In this document: in pieces, positions 1-9,200 of the stretch
How the letters are laid out: each line of letters begins with the position of its first letter
Position numbering within the stretch: the first letter of the stretch is position 1
Assembly: GCA_030849075.1 (NCBI GenBank)
Contig: JASAOO010003375.1
Coordinates: 5,395 to 49,213, forward strand
DNA from: Zelonia costaricensis
Taxonomy: Eukaryota > Euglenozoa > Kinetoplastea > Trypanosomatida > Trypanosomatidae
Reading direction: 5' to 3'
DNA: 43,819 nucleotides
Made by a program: the position numbers and the translations under genes
Notes under the pieces: model-generated
What the model was told of the DNA's origin: nothing
Databases searched by the model: none
The model's input: only the letters and a program-made list of their open reading frames with translations

Positions 1-17
1 CCCCCCCCCCCCCCCCC
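1..17. repeat. Poly-C run at window edge
   Basis: Seventeen consecutive C residues form the first bases of the window. Similar but shorter C runs occur in other intergenic regions here, so it may be natural, but homopolymer length is error-prone and this one sits at an edge. Confidence 0.9.
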
Positions 18-411
18 GAAGTCACGGACCGGGTGGGGGACACACATCGGCGTCACGCTGCACGACCTTGGCTGCATCAGCTCCGTTTTCCTCAGTTGAA
101 TGACAACCCGCACGTACACTGGACCTCCACCCTCTTGCTACGTCCACCTGTCGTGGAGTTGACACCGCACACACCGCGCAGACTGGCCTCCCACATAGAC
201 TTCGATACGTGACGGCGAACTCTCTCCCCAAGAAGAGAACGAAAAACAGGAAAGAGAGGCGGAGGGACGCAGTCGCTATCTAGTAGTTGCCTCACGCGCG
301 TACACACACGCACACAGACACAGATAGACGCACACAAGTCTCTCAGCAGCTTCCCTCCAACCCGCTCTACGGCTTTTTGTTTTGTAGTTTTAGTTAGGTC
401 TGCTGGTACCC
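1..411 (+). other. Intergenic / 5' flank of the RAD1-like gene
   Basis: No gene is supported here. The window opens with a run of 17 C. Irregular CA-rich sequence lies at about 299-336. A pyrimidine-rich stretch at 348-370 is followed by a T-rich stretch at 373-385 and AG dinucleotides at 386-387, 392-393 and 396-397. These are candidate spliced-leader acceptors giving a very short 5' UTR of about 15-25 bases before the ATG at 412. Confidence 0.6.
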
Positions 412-1560
412 ATGTCGGTCACGTGCCAGATCGGGTCGCTGTCGGTGTTCCTGCGCGCGCTTTACACGGTGGCCGTCCGCAGCGATGGCTGGGCCACGGT
501 GGTCTTCACCGATGTCAACATGCTCGTGTACGTGGAGAGCACCGACGGCAACATGACCGCGACGTGCACTCTGTCGCGCAGCCTCTTCTTCGACTACGCG
601 GTGCAGGAGGTGCACTTTGGGATTCACATCCCAACGCTCATCGACGCGCTGCTGATGCTCGGCCCAACGTGCATGGCGGCGTCCACGAAGATCACACTCG
701 CCTGCTCCTACGAGACCGCAGCGCTGCGCGTGAAGGTGCGCCCCGCAGAGGAGGGCCACGCCGGTGACGGCATGGGTAAGGGCCGGGAGAAGACCACCTA
801 CGCGGCGGCAACGCACGTTGGCGGTGCACAGGGCCGCGGCTTCGACGCAGACCTCGTCATCCGCAACGCACCGCAGCACCTGCTGGACCTGCGCTTCTCC
901 GAGGCCGCGGTGGTGGCGCAGGTGGCGCTGCAGGGCGACACCGTGCGTGAGCTCATCGCCGATTTCGCCGCCGCGCAGTGCACGGAGGTGACGGTCCGCA
1001 TCGACGCCAAGCGCGGGCTGCTGCTCCGGGGGCAGGGCGGCCCCTACGGCGCGATCGACGCCTGCGTTCAGGCAGACTCGGATGTGCTCTTCTCGCTGTC
1101 CGCCGGGCAGACGGCGGGCGCGGCATCAGCAGCCACGACGCATGTGCACACGCACCACCTCGCCCTGGCCTGCGGCGTGCGTGTCGGCGGCGGGGCAGGC
1201 GGCAGCAGCGGCAGCGGCAGCTGCGGGGGCGGGGGCGTCGGTGGCGGCGGTCTGGCGGCGGCTGCCGCCGTTGCGGGGCGTCCGCGCGGCGCGGGTGCGG
1301 GTTTAGGTGGGCGTGACGGCAGGCTGTCCAACGCGGACTACATTCTGATGGGCATGGCCGCCTCGAGCTCGAGCACCGGTGCCGGCGGTGGCGGTGGTGC
1401 GGCCTCCGTTGGTGCCCTCTTCGGCGGCTTCGAGCGTCTGACGCTGCGCATTAACGCGCAGCGGCAACTCAGCGTCCTGCACTCGCAGCGCGATCACGAT
1501 CAGACGGTGTCAGCGAGTATGGTGGTCATGCCACTCGGCACCCTGTACGACCTGACGTGA
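412..1560 (+). CDS. RAD1: RAD1-like subunit of the 9-1-1 checkpoint clamp
   Basis: This 382-aa protein resembles eukaryotic RAD1, a PCNA-fold protein that with RAD9 and HUS1 forms the ring loaded at damaged or stalled DNA in the nucleus. What is seen: residues 8-85 follow the first clamp domain, with LSVFLRALYTVAV, then alternating strands, then VQEVHFGIHIPTLIDALLMLG, the pattern of human RAD1 around its FKVQ...F.I.L..LLDCL segment. A second block at about 145-205 (ADLVIRNAPQHLLDLRF, VRELIADF) fits the interdomain and second-domain start. The protein is about 100 residues longer than human RAD1. The excess is mostly Gly/Ser/Ala-rich sequence at about 255-300 and 318-338, probably disordered. 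The C-terminal segment FERLTLRINAQRQLSV and the LGTLYDL end look like the last strands. The start is the first ATG after short-range AG acceptors. RAD9 or HUS1 identity is less likely but not excluded by eye. Confidence 0.75.
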   Translation: MSVTCQIGSLSVFLRALYTVAVRSDGWATVVFTDVNMLVYVESTDGNMTATCTLSRSLFFDYAVQEVHFGIHIPTLIDALLMLGPTCMAASTKITLACSYETAALRVKVRPAEEGHAGDGMGKGREKTTYAAATHVGGAQGRGFDADLVIRNAPQHLLDLRFSEAAVVAQVALQGDTVRELIADFAAAQCTEVTVRIDAKRGLLLRGQGGPYGAIDACVQADSDVLFSLSAGQTAGAASAATTHVHTHHLALACGVRVGGGAGGSSGSGSCGGGGVGGGGLAAAAAVAGRPRGAGAGLGGRDGRLSNADYILMGMAASSSSTGAGGGGGAASVGALFGGFERLTLRINAQRQLSVLHSQRDHDQTVSASMVVMPLGTLYDLT

Positions 1561-1729
1561 CGCGGAGCAGCGCGACACGGATCTCGCCGCGTCTCTGCAC
1601 TTCCTTTCCTTTTATTTTGCTTGAAGTCGAGTCGGCGTTCTGCTGTTTCAGGGCCTAGTGGCCAACCAGTGCGACGGAGGCAGACACAGAAGCGAAACAG
1701 GATGCACCACCCGTAGGAGGCCTCCGGCT

Positions 1730-1743
1730 GGGGGGGGGGGGGG
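1730..1743. repeat. G14 homopolymer
   Basis: Fourteen consecutive G on the + strand lie in the 3' flank of the RAD1-like gene. Such a run can form a G-quadruplex only by stacking with other runs; nothing more can be said. Confidence 0.9.
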
Positions 1744-1957
1744 CTCAACTGCCGGGCCACGTAGCGGGTGAGAACGTCACGTAGAGCTTGCGTGCTGTGC
1801 ATCTCGAATAGGTGTGCTACGGCGCACACGGCGATCGCGTAGGTGCGCGCTGCGTTGCCTGGCCCTCTTCGACGGGCATGCTTCACTGTCCCCACTCCAC
1901 GTCCCCCCCCCGTATCCCTCCTTTTTCTTACTCTTGCTGCCCGCGTGTCTGCGACCC

Positions 1958-1959
1958 AG
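1958..1959 (+). promoter_or_regulatory. Predicted spliced-leader acceptor AG
   Basis: This is the first AG after the pyrimidine tract 1886-1957, about 125 bases upstream of the ATG at 2084. Confidence 0.5.
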
Positions 1960-2083
1960 GAGCAGGCGGCAGCTGCGGCATCAGCGTGATCGACACACAG
2001 ATAGAGAGAGAGACAGAGAAGGGGGGAGGGAGAAACACACGTGCGCCGCCGCCGTCGCCAGCGCGTTTGCATTTTCCACGCAG

Positions 2084-3841
2084 ATGAGCGACTTCCAGGA
2101 AGTGTTGAGCCCGGCCCAGCTGGCCAAGCACTACGAGGTGCTGCACTTCCTGACGCATCACCCCAATCAGCCCTACACACTCGCTCAGCTCGATGCAGTG
2201 CTGCCCCGCGGAGTAGCCGTTCAGCGCTTCCCCGATGAGTGGTTCGCACTCATCGCGGACGGCGCGTGTTGGCATCGCAGCATCGAGCTGCACCGCCCCG
2301 CAGCGCGCGGGGGCAAGGTCGACGCAGCCGACGACGCGGCCGCTGGCCGGGCGCAGTGGTCGCTGGTCTGCGCCCGGGCCGCCGTGACGACCCTGGCGGA
2401 GCTGCAGCACCGCCTCGAGTCCCCCTCCACCCTGCTGGACCCCGACAGCTGCGTCGCCCTGCACACGGATCAGATCGTCATTCAGCCCGCGCTGGTGCGC
2501 AAGGCCGTGCAAACGGGGCTTGCGTACTACTTCCCCGATGCGTATGACAAGAGCGAGTACCGGCAGTTTGCCGCGCGCGAGGACGCGGCGGGCGACGAGG
2601 GCGGGGGCCGCGCCGTAGCAGCCCAGGCCACCGCCGCCCTCCGCGACGCTCTCATGCGTCTTGACGAGGCGGGCGAGTCCGGCGGCGCGGGAAACGCGAC
2701 TCCAGGCGGCGGCAGCAGCAGTGCACACCTCCTCGGCAGAAACCGCACCTACCTCCTCCTCCCACCCGGTGTGGGGGTGCAGCACCGCCTGCTTACCCGC
2801 CGCGGGGTGCCGGAGCAGGAGGCACACTCGCTGCCGACCCGACTCCGCGTCGGGGAGCGGGTGCTGCTTCTCTTCGACAACGCCACGGCGGTCCGCAAGC
2901 TCGGCCGGCCCAACGAGCTGCGCGTGGAGTGGACGGTGACGTCGGTGCGGCTCGCCGACACCGGCGACGACGGCCCGACGGTGCGGGACCGTGGGGCAGG
3001 GAGGCGGATGGAGGCGCTCGCCGCCACGCCGGTGGAGCCGCTCCGCATCCGCCGCGAGGTGCTCGCCGTGCGCAGTGCCGTGCCGGTGAATGACGTGCAG
3101 GGCACCAACAGCAGCATCAGCAGCACTGCGAGCGCTGCGGCGACGTCGCCCATGCGACCCCCAGCGCCAGTGCTGGTGAGCACCAAGGTGAAGATGGAGC
3201 TGGAGGCGGTGCAGCCGTGCACGCTGAAGCTGATCCTCACCGTGAACGGTGCCGAGAACGTCTTGACCATCGACGTACTGGACGAGCTCATTCACCTTCC
3301 CGGTGTGCTCGTGCGGCGGGACCGGGCGCTGGACAGCTTCGCGCTGCCCGAGGCGGACCTGCTGCCTGACCCGATCGTGGACCCTGCGCCGGCGTACGAG
3401 TTCCCGTACGAGTCCGTGTTACATGCGGCCTCTTCACCCAGGGATGAGAGTGCCCCTGGTGGCACCTCGACTGCTGCTGCTGCGGCTGCCTCCAGCACCG
3501 ATGTCGCCTCGCAGCCTTGGGCGGAGCTAGTGCCGCTGCCCTGGACGCAAAACCCATCCCCCACTGTGGCGGCGCTGCGCGAGGTAACCTTCCCGGTGCA
3601 GGGCGCCTTCGTGCGCGCCGCCACCCGCGCCGTCTTCTCCGCGCAGTCGCTGGCGGACGAGGCGCGGCTTCGGAGTGCCACGGAGCGGCTGCGCCGCGAG
3701 GCGGACGCGCGCGCCGGGCTGGCCGACGGCGGGAAGCGGCGCCGGCGCCCGCCCACCCGCACCAACGCTATCCTGAGGAACCGGCACCTGCTGCACTACG
3801 GCCTCGACTTCTCCATTCCGTTTTCCAAGACGCGCCGGTAG
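2084..3841 (+). CDS. Conserved-looking nuclear protein, weak TFIIE-beta resemblance
   Basis: This is a 585-aa protein. The reading frame stays open upstream to 1814, but that extension is low-complexity and crosses the predicted splice acceptor at 1958-1959, so the ATG at 2084 is chosen. What is seen: residues 1-65 (HYEVLHFLTHHPNQPYTLAQLDAVL, then a basic/aromatic strand) could be a winged helix. A second helical block follows at about 125-165 (VRKAVQTGLAYYFPDAYD). A central block at about 225-290 and another at about 365-425 look folded. Alanine/serine-rich linkers separate them. The extreme C-terminus is basic (GKRRRRPPTRTNA) followed by NRHLLHYGLDFS. That tail resembles the conserved end of TFIIE-beta/Tfa2 (basic run, then TNTHL..LKDYS). 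The combination suggests a divergent basal transcription factor, but this is inference. It could equally be an unrelated nuclear protein. That the gene is coding is clear from codon use and length. Confidence 0.8.
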   Translation: MSDFQEVLSPAQLAKHYEVLHFLTHHPNQPYTLAQLDAVLPRGVAVQRFPDEWFALIADGACWHRSIELHRPAARGGKVDAADDAAAGRAQWSLVCARAAVTTLAELQHRLESPSTLLDPDSCVALHTDQIVIQPALVRKAVQTGLAYYFPDAYDKSEYRQFAAREDAAGDEGGGRAVAAQATAALRDALMRLDEAGESGGAGNATPGGGSSSAHLLGRNRTYLLLPPGVGVQHRLLTRRGVPEQEAHSLPTRLRVGERVLLLFDNATAVRKLGRPNELRVEWTVTSVRLADTGDDGPTVRDRGAGRRMEALAATPVEPLRIRREVLAVRSAVPVNDVQGTNSSISSTASAAATSPMRPPAPVLVSTKVKMELEAVQPCTLKLILTVNGAENVLTIDVLDELIHLPGVLVRRDRALDSFALPEADLLPDPIVDPAPAYEFPYESVLHAASSPRDESAPGGTSTAAAAAASSTDVASQPWAELVPLPWTQNPSPTVAALREVTFPVQGAFVRAATRAVFSAQSLADEARLRSATERLRREADARAGLADGGKRRRRPPTRTNAILRNRHLLHYGLDFSIPFSKTRR

Positions 3842-4426
3842 CCGTGCACTGTTGCGGAGGATCAGCCGCGTGTGTCTGCGTACCGTAAAGCCGCCTTCGC
3901 GGTCGACTGTAGGACGGCAGGCGGGAAAACGAGGGCGGGAGGAGGGAGACGGCGGGGCGTGTGTGCACCCCCGACGGACAGGTGCGCGACCGAGAACACA
4001 CAGCAGCAAGCTATACAAACCGAATGCGGCGCCCTGTAAGATCGCGAACACGGCAGCGATCCTGCTGCCCCAGGCGTGGCCCTATCCTTCTCCACGGATG
4101 GCGTCAGGGTGGCGGTGGACTGGGCTGGACATGCGAGCCCTGCTACGGAGCTGGAGGGCGCAGAAGTCGCGCTGCACCGCACTCCCCCTCCCCCCTCGTC
4201 TGCCCGCTTGTGTGTGTGTGTGTCTGTGCTGTCACGCTTCATCACACTGCGGCGTCGGCGCATGTATGCAGAGCTCACTCCTCCTCTTGCCTCATTTCCT
4301 CCCTTCGCTTATCGCACGGTGCTGCGACGTCTTGTCGGCCTTGGGTCTTCTCGACGTGGTGGGTTGCCGTGTCCTCGCGGGTAGACGTGCACTGCGCTAC
4401 ACACCTACAACCACACGCGTACACCC
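3842..4426 (+). other. Intergenic region with trans-splice signals
   Basis: No gene is seen in these 585 bases. Pyrimidine tracts lie at about 4181-4210 and 4274-4316. Candidate acceptor AGs are at 4270-4271 and 4383-4384; the second would leave a 5' UTR of 42 bases before the ATG at 4427. A short TG stretch (about 4208-4222) is present. Confidence 0.5.
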
Positions 4427-5176
4427 ATGCCGCGATCCAGGGCAGCTTGCGAGTTGAAGTCTCCCTTCGACAACGGCAGGGGCTGCAGGGCCCCACTGCG
4501 ACCCCCGCACACGCACCCACCGGCAGTCAGTCACTCCACCGATACGCGCCGGCCCCCTCGGCGCCGCTACGAGGAGCGCCGTCCACCGTCTCGCGCGCTC
4601 CTCGCGCCGCGACCCGCGGCTGCGGCGCCCGGCTGTGGTGCCGCTCTTCTCGCCCTCGACGTGTTTCCGTACTCAGACGCCGCGCCGTCACACTCACCGC
4701 CACGCTCCGGTGCACCGGCGGCGAACACCGCCACCGACGGCTACACGAGGCGCACGAAGCGCGTCACATCCATTCGTGCCAGTGCCGCATTTTCGATGGA
4801 GTCCGTGACGAGCTGGGAGGCCTCGGACCCGAGCGCGGCCCCAACGCCGTCACGATCGCCTGCGCGAGAGGCAAAGCCTGTGGAGCGCGCTGCCGCCGTC
4901 GCCGCCTGCTCCTCCGCCGGAAAGCGAAGCTGCGCACAAGCGTCCCACAGTGAGGAGGGCGCAGTTCACTCAGCCTTCCGGTGCCTTGAGGCTCGACTTA
5001 CCCAAACGCGCCGTCGCAACCGCGCCGCCTCCCGCGCGACCTCTGCGTCCTCCTGCAGCAACGCCAGCGCCGCCGCCCGCCGCGTTCGGCCTCGCCGCCT
5101 GTCCGCCAACGCAGTGACGGGCACCGCCGAGACGGTCGTGGCACACGACGTGGTGGACCTCCTCAGCGAGGAGTGA
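4427..5176 (+). CDS. Hypothetical low-complexity protein, 249 aa
   Basis: No family is recognised. The protein is rich in Ala, Arg, Ser and Pro, with one mixed-composition stretch at residues about 75-155 (LLALDVFPYSDAAP..., SMESVTSWEASDPS) and an acidic-hydrophobic tail VVAHDVVDLLSEE that looks like a real C-terminus. It is supported as a gene by G/C-ending codons, by a pyrimidine tract and AG (4274-4316, 4383-4384) just before the ATG, and by its place in a gap that would otherwise exceed 2.4 kb. A second long frame overlaps it (3961-4953) but crosses the splice signals and is dominated by Arg/Thr/His, typical of a shadow frame. The composition suggests a largely disordered, basic protein. 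No membrane segment or signal peptide is visible. Existence of the gene is probable, not certain. Confidence 0.55.
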   Translation: MPRSRAACELKSPFDNGRGCRAPLRPPHTHPPAVSHSTDTRRPPRRRYEERRPPSRALLAPRPAAAAPGCGAALLALDVFPYSDAAPSHSPPRSGAPAANTATDGYTRRTKRVTSIRASAAFSMESVTSWEASDPSAAPTPSRSPAREAKPVERAAAVAACSSAGKRSCAQASHSEEGAVHSAFRCLEARLTQTRRRNRAASRATSASSCSNASAAARRVRPRRLSANAVTGTAETVVAHDVVDLLSEE

Positions 5177-5229
5177 AAGCGACACGACGTGGAAACGCCG
5201 CTTAAGACGACCTTCTCTCGCTGAGCGGG

Positions 5230-5251
5230 ACACACACACACACACACACAC
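5230..5251. repeat. (CA)n dinucleotide repeat
   Basis: About 11 CA units lie 54 bases after the stop codon at 5176. Confidence 0.9.
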
Positions 5252-6050
5252 GATAACAAAGAACGGAAGTAGAACGCACATCGATCAGGGCTATCGCGTG
5301 AGGCGGGGCAGGGAGGGCGGGGTCGGGGACTGTGTGTGTGTTGTGTGTCTCCGCGGCCTGCCCCTTGTCGCATGCAACTCACGTGCACGTCTTTGGTTGT
5401 TTGTTTCCTCCGCTGCTATGCGCGTAGACGCACTTCATTCAACGACCAAAAAAAAAAACGCAAATGGGAGAACATGATGGAGAACGCACGAATTCGACTC
5501 AACATGGCGGGGGAGGCGGCGGGCGGGGGAAGAGGGGACACGCTGGTCTCGACCTGGTGCCGCTCGGCTCTCCTGCGAGTACGTGAGAACGCAATTGTGC
5601 GGCTGACGCGGACGTGGGCCGCGCGGGCGGGCCTTTGCTGCGCAGCACTGCTCCTTCTCTCACGACTTGATGCCTCGACGCTCCTGCCCGTGCTTCATCA
5701 CCCCCTCTCCCTTTCGAGAAAACTGCTCTCACGCGCCGTGGACACGGGGGGAAACCGCCTCACTTGACGGAGCCGCTTCAACGGCCCAGTCGCCGTCACG
5801 CGGCGGCGAACTACCTCGACCCATTGCAGAAGAATACAGAAGGCGCATACTGTGTAGCGTGTGCGTGTCGGTACGCCTGCGTGCGGCTTCGCGCGATTCC
5901 CTTTATCGGCGGCCGAGGACACGCGCCACACCGGCAGAGCGGCCATCAAGGAGAGCCGTACGCGCTTGTGGTGACTCCACCGCTCCTTTCCTTTGTTCCC
6001 TTACATCACACCGCCCCCGCGCTCTCGTTCTCACCCGTCACAGCGCAGCA

Positions 6051-6080
6051 TACACACACATACACACACACACACACACA
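6051..6080. repeat. (CA)n dinucleotide repeat
   Basis: A CA repeat with one interruption (TA at 6061) lies in the presumed 5' UTR of the 6260 gene, just after the candidate acceptor. Confidence 0.85.
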
Positions 6081-6259
6081 TAGACACACGGCCCGTCGAT
6101 ATAGAACCACACCGTTGCCGGCGCCAAGGTGTACCACTACGGTCAAGAAGAGGGAGGGGGACGCCGCATCGGTGCGTCACCGCGCAGAACCTTCTTGTCA
6201 CTTTCTCATCGGGCCGTGCTGACACCTGCGCCTTCTCTCCGTCTTCGTACGCCCTCGCC

Positions 6260-9200
6260 ATGTCCAACGCGGCGTACAACCGGCACGACATCCCGCGTGA
6301 GCTGCAACGCCTGATCGACCACACGGACCGCGGCATTGAGCAGCTTTACCAGCTCGCCGGTCGCAGCGCCGCCGCCGCCACCACAGCAGCAGCAGCAGCA
6401 GCGTCGCCTCCATCGTTCTCGGACGAGGCCGACGAGCCGCGGTCGAGGAGGGACGCTGCGCGGGAGAGGCGCCACGGCGCAGCGCTACGCGGTGATGTCG
6501 CCACGCACAGGAACGCGGACAAGCGGCGTTGCGCGGAGCACTCATCCTCGCGAAGTACGGCGCAGCCGGGGCGTCGCCGCCCCGCCGATGAGCGCCGATC
6601 AAGGGACGCGTACTACTACGGCGGGGGCGTCACCGCGGCTGGGCTCCGCAGGTCAGCGGGGGGCGACTCGTACGATGGGGTGGAAGACGAGGACGACGAG
6701 GGGAGCAACAGTGAAGACAGCAGCGAGCGCGGCGGTGAGGCCTACCGCCGTGACGAAGCCGTTGCATTTGTGTCGGCAGTCGAGGAGGGAGCGGGCCACG
6801 CGCGACGTCGTCGGTCATTGTCTGAGGACGCGCCGCGGCGCACGGCGTCCACGGCGCGCCCGCACTCCTCTGCCACCGCCACCGCCACCGCCACCGCCGC
6901 GGCACTCTCCCCGCACCGCACGCTCGATTTCTCCAGCGGCACTCCGCTCATGACCTCCCCGCCCTCCCTCACCAAGCCTCCCCGCTACGCCCGCCACGTC
7001 GACCTGCATTCGCCGACGGTGCTCAGCTCACCGCCCTCGCAGGTCGCAGCGGCGGCGTCGTCGCACGGACATCAAACCCCTTCGTCGTTTCTCGACTCGA
7101 GCATGCAGCAACCGCAGCCGCAGGCGCCGCGGACACCCCCGTGGCGGCAGCGGCAACGCTACGTTGACTTCACAGCCCAGTCGTCGCACCCCCCCTGCGA
7201 CCTGCATGCCTCGCCCACCCCGTCGCAGGGCTCCCCCGCTGGGCTGGCGGCGTATCGAGCACACGTCGCGGCGCAGCACTCCACCCAGCGGCCGTCGTCG
7301 GCCACCGATGCGGCGGCCCGGCGACGCCGTGCGCAGCGGGCGAGCACGTTGGAGCCGCACGAGTCGAGCGCGTCCATCTTCATGAGCCCCGGCTCGCCCG
7401 TGAGCCGCAGCGCCGACGCGTCGCAACTGCAGCCGCCGCGCTCGGACAGCTCTGCCGCGTCTGGCATGCTCTCGCAGTTTGGGCGGCGCTGGGGCGGCAT
7501 CTTCAAGGACATGGTCACCGACGCGTTGCCAGCCGTCGCGCCGCCGCATCCACGACAGCCGCAGCCGCAACCCACGCGCGTGTCGGCGAGCACGGAGACT
7601 ACAACGGCGGAGGCGGCAGCGCAACCGATGCGCGGGAGCACCAAGCCAGCCCCTCCGTCGTCGTCCGCGTCCACGGAGTCTTGTGACAACAAGGACCGAC
7701 ACAAGCGCCGTGTTGCCGTGCAGCACCAGCAACGCCAGCAGCAGCATCGACCGTCCGCACCTCTACCTCACTCGCCTCCCGCACCAACACCACCACCACC
7801 ATCACCACCGGCAGCCTCCGCGCTAGTCGTGCCGCAGCCGAGCGCCGACGCCCGCATTGCGGAGCAGCTCCGCGCTGAGCTGCGTGCGCGCGAGGAGGCG
7901 ATGCTGCAGCTTCGCATGGAGCACGCCCGCGCGGTGGCGGAGCTGCGCCTCACCCTCCCCCACGAGCGCGCCGACGCGGCGCGGCAAACCGCTGACGAGC
8001 TCGCCGCATCGTTCGCCGTGAGGCAGCAGAGCCTGCAGGCCTCCCTGCAGACAGAGCGGGAGCGCGTCGCGGAGGCGGAGGAGCAGCTGCGGCGGGCCCG
8101 GCGCGAGGCGGCGCAGCGCAAGATGGACCTCGAGGACGCCTCCCAGGCTCTGGAGTCCGTGCAGCGCCAGTGCGCAGCGCTGACGGCGGCGCAGACGGAG
8201 CAGGCGACGCAGCTGACGCAGTCCCGCGCGCAGGCGGTGCAGGCGGCGGCGGCGGTGGGGCGGCTCGAGTCGGAGGTGAAGGTGTGGAAGGCCCGCGAGG
8301 TCGACTGGCAGGCGCGAGAGGCGCAGCTGCAGCAGCTCCTCCAGGCGGCCGAGGAGCGTCGTGGCCATGACGAGGCGTCGGCGCAGACGGCGCTGGTCCA
8401 GGTCGAGGCGGAGTTCACGCACACCGCGCAGAGCTACCAGGACCTCCTGGCGGAGGCGACGAAGCGCATGGCCCATCTCGAGAAGGGCCACCGCAAGTAC
8501 AAGCTACTCAAGGAGACGCACGCCGCGCTGAGGGCGGAGCACGACCAACTCGTGAGCGCCTACGCACAGCGCGCCCAGCAGGCGGACGCCGAGGCTGCCG
8601 CGCTGCGGGGCGAGGTGCAGGAACTGCGGCTGCGTCTACAACAGCGCGACGCCACCACGGAGCAGGAGGCGTCGGCACAGCAGGCGTTGCTGCAGGATTG
8701 GAAGCGGCGGCTCGAGCTGCAGGAGGCCAGCCACGCGGAGCAGGTGCGCACCCTGCAGCAGCACGTCGACACGGCGAACCACACCATTGACCTTCTCCGC
8801 TCCCAGCTCGAGGGCGTGAAGCAGGAGGTGCGCGAGGAGCAGGCGCAGCACCAGCAGACGCAGATGGCAGCGGCGCAGGCGGAGCTGCAGGCGAAGGAGG
8901 CACAACAGGAGCTGCAGCGCGCCGCCGCCGCGTACAAGTCGCGCAGCGAGGACACCCTCGCGCAACTGAAGCGGCAACTGCGGGAGAAGGATGCCAAGAT
9001 GCAGGCGCTCGCCGCCAGCGCCGCCGAACCGCTGCACAAGCTGCGCCAGCAACTGGACGACGAGCGCGGCCGACGGGCGCGGCTGGAGGAGCAGTTCCGT
9101 GCCTTCAAGCGCAAGGCAAAGGAGGCGGAGGAGCAGGCGGCAAGCGAAATGCGGCGCGAGCAGCTGCGCACCGCGCTGCTGCTCACCCCAACGGCGGCCG

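Larger units (their letters stand above)
1561..2083 (+). other. Intergenic region with trans-splice signal
   Basis: There is no supported gene. A run of 14 G lies at 1730-1743, an orientation opposite to the usual C or pyrimidine runs of this window. A pyrimidine-rich tract (about 1886-1957, C9 then CT-rich) ends in AG at 1958-1959, a good spliced-leader acceptor that would leave a 5' UTR of about 124 bases before the ATG at 2084. Confidence 0.6.
5177..6259 (+). other. Long intergenic region
   Basis: These 1083 bases hold no supported gene. A CA repeat lies at 5230-5251, A11 at 5448-5458, and a second CA repeat at 6051-6080. Pyrimidine-rich sequence at about 5980-6040 is followed by AG at 6042-6043 and 6047-6048, the likely acceptor for the 6260 gene (5' UTR about 215 bases). 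A further CT-rich tract directly before the ATG (about 6219-6258) has no AG after it. Short open frames here (for example 5336-5767) have no coding character. Confidence 0.55.

Noticed and set aside
1..17. C17 run considered as a telomere or cluster boundary
   Set aside because: It does not have the TTAGGG/CCCTAA pattern and similar C runs occur throughout the intergenic DNA.
1928..3295. Open minus-strand frame of 455 codons
   Set aside because: It is the antisense of the 2084-3841 gene, His/Arg/Leu-rich as expected for a shadow in GC-rich DNA, and opposite to all neighbours.
3961..4953. Open + strand frame of 330 codons overlapping the 249-aa gene
   Set aside because: It runs across pyrimidine tracts and acceptor AGs and is Arg/Thr/His/Cys-rich. 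The overlapping 4427-5176 frame has the better start context and C-terminus.
5336..5767. Open + strand frame of 143 codons
   Set aside because: Codon composition differs from the real genes here and it contains the A11 run. No family resemblance.
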